Shown here piece after piece: positions 1 through 6,548 of a DNA stretch of 19,147 nt; within the stretch, counting starts at the first letter, position 1, and each line of letters opens with the position of its first letter. The translations under genes were made by a program, and so were the position numbers. Source of the stretch: CAJBVG01 sp943371425 (GTDB lineage Bacteria > Bacteroidota > Bacteroidia > Sphingobacteriales > Sphingobacteriaceae); NCBI GenBank assembly GCA_943371425.1, contig CALRUR010000028.1, positions 1 through 19,147 of the forward strand, in the 5' to 3' direction. Below the pieces are notes generated by a model. That model was not told the origin of the DNA and ran no database searches. It saw only the letters and a list, made by a program, of their open reading frames with translations.

Positions 1-3000
1 AACCGGAAGTGTAAATATTGTATTGTTAAGTACAGACCATGCACTTAACTTTTGTAATGCTGTAAGTGATACAATGCAAATTAGCATTACTCCTAGCCCT
101 GTAGTAAATGCTGGTATAGACAGAACTGTATGCGGTGGGACTATTGTAGCAATAAGTGGTACTGTTACCGGAGGCGCAAGCACAGGCACTTGGAGAACTA
201 GTAATGGAACCGGTGTGTTTGCGAACAGTTCAAATTTAAACACCACCTATACTCCAAGTGCCGCAGATTTTATTGTTGGTAATATTAGTATAATTTTAGA
301 AAGCACAGGTAATACTGCTGGCACTTGTAACATGGTTGCCGATACTTTTGTATTAAACTTTACACCTGTACCTATTGTAGATGCAGGTCCTAATCAGAGC
401 GTATGTGCGGATATTCCTTTTGTACAATTAAACGGAAGCGTAACTGTAACCACCACTAATGGAGTATGGACAAGCACCGGAACTGGAACGTTCTTGCCTA
501 GTAATACAGATTCTAATGCACGATATATTTTATCTGCTGCAGATACAAGTTTGAGTTCTATAAAAATTTATTTAAACTCTGCAGGTGGAATTGGTTCTTG
601 TGCAAACACAATTGATTCCATGCTTATTAACATTAGCCCTGCTCCTGTTTTAAATGCAGGAGCAAATTCCAGTGTTTGTGCAAATAATCCTATCATAAAT
701 TTAAACGGCTTAATAAGCGGAGCTAGTAATACGGGTGCATGGATAAGTTCGGGTACAGGAACATTTAACCCAAATGCGAATACCTTAATTAGCACCTATA
801 CACCAAGTAATACAGACATTAGCAATGGTGTAGTTACTTTTATTTTAGTACCATCAAACATTGGAACATGTATTTCCGACAGTGATTTTGTGCAAGTTAC
901 TATAACTCCTGCACCAATTGTGGATGCAGGTGCAAACCAAAATATTTGCGCTAATGTAAATACCGTAAACTTAAGTGGCAATGTTTCACAAGGAGCTATT
1001 ACAGGGCGTTGGACAAGCAATGGCACTGGTACATTTAGCCCTAATGATTCGAGTTTAAATGCTATATATAATCTTACTGCTGCAGATAAATTAACCGGCA
1101 GCATTAAATTATTTTTACAATCAACCGGTAATTCAAACGGTACTTGTATTGGTGTTACAGATAGTATTACGGTTACTATTTTACCTTCTGTACAAATTAC
1201 ATTTGTTGATACCATACGTGTTTGTGCTAATAACTCTGCAGTACAATTACAACCAACAGTTACAGGCACTACAGCAAGTATTTTATGGAGTACAAATGGT
1301 AGTGGAACATTTGTTCCTAATAACACTACACTTAATGCTTTTTACATACCATCTTTAACAGATACTTTAAACCAAAGAGTGGTATTAACTCTTACAATTG
1401 GAAATATTGGTGGATGTTTAAACACCATAGATTCTACCCTCTTACTAATTTCTCCATCGCCACAAGTTAGTGCTGGGCAAAATATTTCTGTTTGTTTTAA
1501 TAACGATACAATTAGACTAAACGGAACAATATTTAGTGGCGCAAATACTGGCACTTGGAATACTAATGGCACTGGGCAATTTATTCCGAATGCCAATACA
1601 TTTAATGCATTGTATGTACCCTCAGTTGCTGATAAAACTTCCGGGCAAATTCGTTTTATTTTAAATTCTACTGGAAATACAAATAATACATGTATCGCTG
1701 TAAGTGATACTTTGTTTGCTACTATTACACCAGCACCAATTGTAGATGCAGGTACCGATGAATCTTATTGTGCAAACAATGCAAATGTACAATTGAACGG
1801 AATTATAAGCGCTGGTGCAAGCACAGGAATTTGGACAAGCACTGGCACTGGAATTTTTACACCAAACAACACAGTGCTCAATCCAATTTATTTACCAAGC
1901 ACTGCAGACTTAAGTAATGGAAATGTACGATTACGATTAACTAGTACAGACCATGGCTTAACTTTTTGTAATGCAGTTGCAGATTCTGTGCTCATTACTT
2001 TTAGCCCTTCGCCTATTATAACTTTATTAGATACTGTGTTTGCTTGTATAACAGATAACAGTGTTAATATAGTTTCACAAATTACGCAAGGTGCAAGTAC
2101 AGGACTTTGGCAGAGCTTAGGTTCTGGAAGTTTTAGTCCGAACAACACCGACTTAAATGTAAATTATATACCTAGTGCACAAGATAAATTAAACGGTAAT
2201 GTAAGGCTAACTATACGCACTACAGGAAATACTTTAGGTACTTGTATTGCCGAAGAAGATACTATTACCATCATTTTTACTCCTTTAATTTTTATGGGTG
2301 ATGATGATACAATTACTGTATGTAAAAACAACAACTCGGTAAATTTAAATGGTTTTATAAATGGTGGAAGTAGTTCTGGAATATGGTCTAGTAATGGCTC
2401 CGGATTTTTTCTACCAAACAACTCTACCTTAAATGCACAATATCAATTTTCTGCAGCAGATACTGCAAACAATAATTTAATACTCACCTTACAATCTACA
2501 AATAATGGAGGTTGTGATACTGCTGAATCTAACGTATATATCAATTTTATTGAACGCCCATTTGTTTCTGCAGGCCCCGATATTAATATTTGTTCGAACA
2601 GTGGTTTAGCTAATTTAACTGGTGTAATTAGTGGAGGTGCAAGCAAAGGAATATGGACCAGTACAGGTACTGGATCTTTTTTACCAAATGATACTACTTT
2701 AAATGCTGTGTATATTCCAAGCAATGCCGATTTTAGTAATGGTTCTTTAATCTTACGATTGAGTACACGCGACCATGCTTCGCAACTTTGTTTAGCAGAA
2801 TTTGATGAAATGAATGTTAATTTATTTGTGTCGGCTACTGTCACTGCAGGGCCAGATAGGTATGTGTGTTATGGTGATACAGCAACTTTATTAATAGCAA
2901 ATGCAGCAGGTGCTAATCCATTTAGATATTTCTGGAGTACTGGTGATACTACTGCAAACATATTGGTAGGTCCGGGAACTTATTACATCAGAATACAAGA

Positions 3001-4579
3001 CATAAACGATTGTATACCTACTTATGATACGGTAGAGGTAATTGGTGTTGATACCATTATTACAGCACTTGCTGGCATAGATACAAGTGTGTGTATTAGA
3101 ACAGACAGCGTACAATTAAACGGAGTAGTATTAGGTTTTAATGAAGGCAAATGGATTGGCAATGGAACTTTTTCTCCAGACAGTTCGGTGTTAAATGCAT
3201 TTTACTACCCTACTCCTGCCGAACGTGCACAAGGTTTTTTCGATTTAATATTAAGCCCCTCACAAGAAACTGGTTGTACTTTTATAAACGATACCGTACG
3301 TTATATTTTTGTTGAAGTGCCAGAACCTGCTATTACAGGACCTTTGGTGGTTTGTGTTAGCAATGCTACTGCAACTTATACCACACCAATTGTTGCCGGA
3401 GTAAATTATAATTGGAGCGTAGTTGGTGGAACAATTGTAGGTGTTAATAATACCAATAGCGTAAATGTAAACTGGACAGCAAGTGCAGGTACAATTACTC
3501 TTATTGCACAAAATGTAAATGGTTGCGACACTATTTTGCAACAAAACATTAGCAATGTTGGCATGCAATTGCCATCTATTAATGGCACACTTAGCGTATG
3601 TAATGCCTCTGCATTTAATCAACAATACAGTGTTACCAATAACATTGGAAATACTTACCAATGGATCGCAAGTAATGGGACTGTTGTGCTTGGGCAAAAT
3701 ACAAATACTGCTACTGTGCAATGGATTGGTAGCGGACAATTAATCGTAATTGAAACAGGTAGTTTGGGATGTGAAGTTAGAGATACCATCAATTTTATAT
3801 ACAATCCTTTACAGGCAAGTATTGTAAGCCCAACTAATGCACAAGGTTGTGCACCATTAGAAGTAAGCTTTACAAGTACCACCTCAAATCCCGAACCATT
3901 AACCTATGAGTGGATTATAAATGGCGATACACTTTTCGGAAGAAATCAATTGTATAGATTTGATACTAGTGGAAATTATGAAGTAAAATATGTACTGAGC
4001 AATGGCATTTGCACAGATACCATTTTTAGTAACATTACAGTTTTTGAAGATCCATTTGCTGGTTTCGAATTTTTAAATGCACCCTTAGATACCCTATCTT
4101 TTCCAAATGATACACTCGTAATTTTAAATACTTCAGAAATTAATGCAGATTATTTTTGGAATTTTAATGATGGCACAACAGACACTGTAACCAACCCCAT
4201 TCATAAATTTACCTCGGCTGGTACTTATGATATTGTGTTAAGAGTAACTGATAAAACAACAGGCTGTATTAGTTATGTAAACAAAAGATTTGTATTAGAA
4301 GTAATAAGTAATTTAAATAGCCCAAACATATTTACACCAAATGGCGATGGAATAAATGACAATTTTAGAATTTACGAACGAAATTTAAGGAATTTCAAAA
4401 TTTTAATATTTAATAGATGGGGACAAATTGTATACACCTCCTACGATCCAAATTTCGAATGGGATGGTACACATGATGGGCAAGATTGTACGCCAGGAGC
4501 TTATGTGTATCACATCGTAGCGATTGGAGAAAACAACGTAAGCTTTAAACGAACTGATATTGTAAACCTGGTGAGGTAG
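1..4579 (+). CDS. Giant secreted repeat protein with type B T9SS C-terminal domain (5' partial)
   Basis: The frame is open to the left edge, so the true start lies outside; 'residue 1' below is the TTG codon at 23. Domains in order: the end of one repeat (1-26); ten tandem ~91-residue repeats (27-937); an inserted SprB/PKD-like module (938-1015) containing WSTGDTT and GTYYIRI; an eleventh, shorter repeat (1016-1102); two PKD-like modules (1103-1262); two more convincing PKD domains (1263-1343 and 1344-1434, the latter with FWNFNDG and SAGTYDIVLRVTD); and a C-terminal domain (1435-1518) beginning NIFTPNGDGINDNF and containing FNRWGQIVY and WDGTHDG. That last module is the gliding-motility-type (CHU_C) T9SS type B sorting domain, so the protein should be exported across the outer membrane and end on the surface or in the medium. 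An adhesin or matrix role is inference. No PorP/SprF-like partner follows; the next gene is convergent after 4 bp. Confidence 0.93.
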   Translation, partial: TGSVNIVLLSTDHALNFCNAVSDTMQISITPSPVVNAGIDRTVCGGTIVAISGTVTGGASTGTWRTSNGTGVFANSSNLNTTYTPSAADFIVGNISIILESTGNTAGTCNMVADTFVLNFTPVPIVDAGPNQSVCADIPFVQLNGSVTVTTTNGVWTSTGTGTFLPSNTDSNARYILSAADTSLSSIKIYLNSAGGIGSCANTIDSMLINISPAPVLNAGANSSVCANNPIINLNGLISGASNTGAWISSGTGTFNPNANTLISTYTPSNTDISNGVVTFILVPSNIGTCISDSDFVQVTITPAPIVDAGANQNICANVNTVNLSGNVSQGAITGRWTSNGTGTFSPNDSSLNAIYNLTAADKLTGSIKLFLQSTGNSNGTCIGVTDSITVTILPSVQITFVDTIRVCANNSAVQLQPTVTGTTASILWSTNGSGTFVPNNTTLNAFYIPSLTDTLNQRVVLTLTIGNIGGCLNTIDSTLLLISPSPQVSAGQNISVCFNNDTIRLNGTIFSGANTGTWNTNGTGQFIPNANTFNALYVPSVADKTSGQIRFILNSTGNTNNTCIAVSDTLFATITPAPIVDAGTDESYCANNANVQLNGIISAGASTGIWTSTGTGIFTPNNTVLNPIYLPSTADLSNGNVRLRLTSTDHGLTFCNAVADSVLITFSPSPIITLLDTVFACITDNSVNIVSQITQGASTGLWQSLGSGSFSPNNTDLNVNYIPSAQDKLNGNVRLTIRTTGNTLGTCIAEEDTITIIFTPLIFMGDDDTITVCKNNNSVNLNGFINGGSSSGIWSSNGSGFFLPNNSTLNAQYQFSAADTANNNLILTLQSTNNGGCDTAESNVYINFIERPFVSAGPDINICSNSGLANLTGVISGGASKGIWTSTGTGSFLPNDTTLNAVYIPSNADFSNGSLILRLSTRDHASQLCLAEFDEMNVNLFVSATVTAGPDRYVCYGDTATLLIANAAGANPFRYFWSTGDTTANILVGPGTYYIRIQDINDCIPTYDTVEVIGVDTIITALAGIDTSVCIRTDSVQLNGVVLGFNEGKWIGNGTFSPDSSVLNAFYYPTPAERAQGFFDLILSPSQETGCTFINDTVRYIFVEVPEPAITGPLVVCVSNATATYTTPIVAGVNYNWSVVGGTIVGVNNTNSVNVNWTASAGTITLIAQNVNGCDTILQQNISNVGMQLPSINGTLSVCNASAFNQQYSVTNNIGNTYQWIASNGTVVLGQNTNTATVQWIGSGQLIVIETGSLGCEVRDTINFIYNPLQASIVSPTNAQGCAPLEVSFTSTTSNPEPLTYEWIINGDTLFGRNQLYRFDTSGNYEVKYVLSNGICTDTIFSNITVFEDPFAGFEFLNAPLDTLSFPNDTLVILNTSEINADYFWNFNDGTTDTVTNPIHKFTSAGTYDIVLRVTDKTTGCISYVNKRFVLEVISNLNSPNIFTPNGDGINDNFRIYERNLRNFKILIFNRWGQIVYTSYDPNFEWDGTHDGQDCTPGAYVYHIVAIGENNVSFKRTDIVNLVR
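101..3328 (+). repeat. Array of eleven ~273-bp coding repeats (two-Cys beta domains)
   Basis: Repeat starts lie near 101, 374, 647, 917, 1190, 1463, 1739, 2015, 2288 and 2561; an eleventh starts at 3068 after an unrelated module (2834-3067). The approximate protein consensus is (I/V)VDAG.N..VCANN, then LNG..S.GASTG.WTS.GTG.F.PN, LNA.Y.PS.AD, STGN..GTC.AV.DS and ending TP.P. Lengths are 90-92 residues, with 87 in the last copy. Every copy has exactly two Cys, near positions 9-12 and 70-77, which suggests one disulfide per domain in the oxidising extracellular space. Divergence at DNA level is substantial, so this is an old protein-level array and not a recent amplification. I do not recognise a named Pfam family beyond general PKD/Ig-like. 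Confidence 0.9.
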
Positions 4580-4594
4580 TAGTTTACTCCTCAC
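4571..4594. terminator. Hairpin across two convergent stop codons
   Basis: GTGAGG (4571-4576) pairs with CCTCAC (4589-4594), and AGTA (4578-4581) pairs with TACT (4585-4588). The loop is GTT and a single T is bulged. The stem covers the stop codons of both the repeat protein (TAG 4577-4579) and the EVE gene (TAA on the minus strand, 4584-4586). A canonical U-tract is missing on both sides, so a bidirectional terminator or 3'-end stabiliser is an inference. Confidence 0.5.
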
Positions 4595-4991
4595 TCATTT
4601 CAATAATACGATCAAACTCAGAACCGTTTAATGGCATTACAGATAAACGTCCTTGTTTCACTAAGGCAATGTTCCTTAATTTATCATCTTCTTTTATATC
4701 CTCTAAGGTAACAGGTTTTTTAAGCGTTTTAAAGGGTGCTAAATCAACTACCACCCAGTTTGGATCGGAAGTAGTAGGATCCTGATAAAACTCCTTTACA
4801 ACCTTCGCAATGCCTACTACATGCTTCCCTTCATTGCTATGGTAAAACATAACCAAATCACCCTTTTTCATCGCCTTCAAATTATTTCTGGCTTGGTAGT
4901 TTCTTACCCCGTCCCAAAAAGTTTTTTTATCTTTTAAAAATTGATCCCAAGAATACTTAAAGGGTTCTGATTTTACTAGCCAATGCTTCAT
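4584..4991 (-). CDS. EVE domain protein (THYN1-like)
   Basis: This 135-residue protein is a single EVE domain, the PUA-like fold found in human thymocyte nuclear protein 1 and in bacterial relatives. Visible family motifs are WLVKSEP (4-10), WDGVRNYQARN (26-36), KKGDLVMFYHS (42-52), VVGIAKVV (58-65) and the C-terminal RLSVMPL (115-121). EVE domains are thought to bind modified bases in DNA or RNA, and the aromatic residues around WDGVRNYQ and FYHS fit such a pocket. The substrate here is unknown. The ATG at 4991 gives the normal family N terminus (MKHWLVKSEP). The gene lies 86 bp downstream of holA, behind a heptamer repeat array, on the same strand, so it may be the tail of the valS-holA operon or have its own promoter. 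No modification enzyme is adjacent. Confidence 0.92.
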   Translation of the reverse strand: MKHWLVKSEPFKYSWDQFLKDKKTFWDGVRNYQARNNLKAMKKGDLVMFYHSNEGKHVVGIAKVVKEFYQDPTTSDPNWVVVDLAPFKTLKKPVTLEDIKEDDKLRNIALVKQGRLSVMPLNGSEFDRIIEMSEE

Positions 4992-5002
4992 GTTGAATGA
5001 TA

Positions 5003-5044
5003 AATTACGAATTATGAATTACAAATTACGAGTTACAAATTAGC
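5003..5044. repeat. Degenerate heptamer array, six 7-bp units
   Basis: Units on the plus strand are aattacg, aattatg, aattaca, aattacg, agttaca and aattagc. On the minus strand these read as variants of GTAATTT/GTAATTC. The array sits between holA and the EVE gene, 11 bp upstream of the EVE start codon. It belongs to the same family as the array at 13571-13605. Confidence 0.85.
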
Positions 5045-5077
5045 ACGATTTGAGTTAGGAGCAAACGAGCATACGAA

Positions 5078-6100
5078 CTAATGAAGTATTTTCCATACAA
5101 GTTCCTTCAGTAGCTCCCCTTCGTCTGTATTACCTGTACTATCTACGCCTTTCGACTTTAAATCGTATTCTCTTAACAAAGATATTACCTGACAAGTTTT
5201 ATCGAAGTTGTAATTTTTTGCAGCTTGTTCGTACTCTTGTACAAAGTAAGGGTTTATTTTTAATGCCGATGCTACGTTTGATTTAGATTTATCGGCTAAA
5301 TAATAATACGTAAATATTTTACTGAAATAAGTATTTAATTGCCCTATAGTTAGCACCAAAGGATTCTCTTTTTTATTAGCTGCAAAATAATCAACAATTC
5401 TGTTTGCTTTTAATACATCGCGTTTAGCTATAGCAGTATTAAATTCGAAGGTATTGTATTCTTTACTTATGCCTACATTATTGTGTATATCATCCATGGT
5501 AATGGTTTTACGATCGCCCATATTTATCATTACCTTACCCAACTCATTCGCTACTTTACTTAAATCGTTGCCCAAGTATTCTGCAACCATTGCTCCTGCT
5601 TTTGTATCGAGTTTAAACCCTTTACTGCCAACAAAATTCATAGCCCATTCAGAAACTTGGTTGTCATATAATTTTTTAGATTCAAACAACACTCCATTTT
5701 TTTCAATTGCCTTTGCAATTTTCAATCGCTTATCTAAACTACCATATTTATGGCAAAATACTAAAACGGTACTTTTTAAAGGGTTCTCCACATAGTTTGC
5801 AAATGGGTCTGCATCTTTTGAGTCACCTTTACCAAACTTAATATTTTGAGCCTCTTTAACAATTACTAATTGAAAATCAGACATCATTGGGTAACGTTTT
5901 GCAGTGCTAATAATCGTTAGCATATCAACCTCTTTACCATATAGTATGGTTTGGTTAAAGCCTTTCTCTGCTTCGCTTAATACTACGTTCTCCAGTAAAT
6001 CAGCAATAAAATCTATATAGTAACTTTCTTCACCATGTAAAAAATAAATGGGCTTAAAAGCTCTCTTTTTTATGTCCGATAAAATGGTTTCTATAGTCAT
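5078..6100 (-). CDS. holA: DNA polymerase III subunit delta
   Basis: At 340 residues this is the usual length for HolA, the clamp-loader subunit that opens the beta sliding clamp and forms the core of the pentameric loader with DnaX and delta prime. The N terminus has the family pattern PIYFLHGEESYYID (17-30), a degenerate nucleotide-binding region, followed by the conserved stretch around KRYPMMSDFQLVIVKEAQ (68-85). The middle carries LGNDLSKVANELGKV, the usual hallmark of the AAA+ lid. The rest is the helical C-terminal collar domain with LVLTIGQLNTYFSKIFTYYYL. Start ATG at 6100, 3 bp after the stop of the nuclease-like gene, so translation is probably coupled. It is co-directional with valS and probably transcribed from the valS promoter. 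I am confident of the assignment from overall pattern and length. Confidence 0.93.
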   Translation of the reverse strand: MTIETILSDIKKRAFKPIYFLHGEESYYIDFIADLLENVVLSEAEKGFNQTILYGKEVDMLTIISTAKRYPMMSDFQLVIVKEAQNIKFGKGDSKDADPFANYVENPLKSTVLVFCHKYGSLDKRLKIAKAIEKNGVLFESKKLYDNQVSEWAMNFVGSKGFKLDTKAGAMVAEYLGNDLSKVANELGKVMINMGDRKTITMDDIHNNVGISKEYNTFEFNTAIAKRDVLKANRIVDYFAANKKENPLVLTIGQLNTYFSKIFTYYYLADKSKSNVASALKINPYFVQEYEQAAKNYNFDKTCQVISLLREYDLKSKGVDSTGNTDEGELLKELVWKILH

Positions 6101-6103
6101 TTA

Positions 6104-6547
6104 TTAAAATGTTAATTCTTCTAAAAATCTGTATGTTTCACACTCATGGTCTATTTCGCAATAGTAATGTTCTAGGCCATTTGTAACTGCTACATATTTC
6201 ACTTTGTACACCATATTATACCTCGCCACTTGGTCAAATACCTCTTGTGTAATGGCTACATTCGGAGCTTTACATTCTACCAACAAAGTTGGCATTCCGT
6301 TTTCATTATACACTAAAATGTCGCAACGCTTTTGCAAATCATGTAACTTCAAGCCTTTCTCTAAACTAATGTAGTTTTTAGAAATTTTATATTGATGAAT
6401 GAGATATTGAACAAAATGCTGCCTTACCCACTCCTCGGGAGTTAACAATAATTCTTTTTTACGAATGGTATCAAAAATAAAATACTTTCCTTCTCTCTCC
6501 AATATTTTAAAAGGGTATGGCGGAAGATTTAAAGGAAGTAATTCCAT
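6104..6547 (-). CDS. Stand-alone HsdR N-terminal-like PD-(D/E)XK nuclease domain protein
   Basis: This 147-residue protein matches the type I restriction enzyme R-subunit N-terminal family (HSDR_N_2 type). The putative PD-(D/E)XK site is visible: Asp76 in KRCDILVY, then Glu91-Cys-Lys93 in LLVECKAP, then Gln106 in FDQVARYN. The C-terminal half ends in a strand-rich segment, KYVAVTNGLEHYYCEID. There is no ATPase or helicase domain, and no hsdM or hsdS nearby, so it is not part of a restriction system here. It is tightly packed between valS (1 bp gap) and holA (3 bp gap), which argues for a household nucleic-acid role. From memory, adjacency to holA recurs in Bacteroidota. Whether it cuts DNA is unknown, although all apparent catalytic residues are kept. 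Confidence 0.85.
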   Translation of the reverse strand: MELLPLNLPPYPFKILEREGKYFIFDTIRKKELLLTPEEWVRQHFVQYLIHQYKISKNYISLEKGLKLHDLQKRCDILVYNENGMPTLLVECKAPNVAITQEVFDQVARYNMVYKVKYVAVTNGLEHYYCEIDHECETYRFLEELTF

Positions 6548-6548
6548 G

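Noticed and set aside
796..1326. Long minus-strand ORF of 176 codons inside the repeat protein
   Set aside because: It lies opposite a clear coding array and recurs with the repeat period, as do other antisense frames at 568-795, 1342-1596, 1888-2844 and 3260-3739. The products show no domain logic.
101..3328. Regular repeats considered as a CRISPR or satellite array
   Set aside because: The period is about 273 bp, units stay in frame, and similarity is at protein level with heavy third-base change, so it is a coding domain array.
6104..6547. Remnant of a type I restriction-modification locus
   Set aside because: No hsdM, hsdS or helicase part is present, the ORF is complete, and it is tightly packed between valS and holA.
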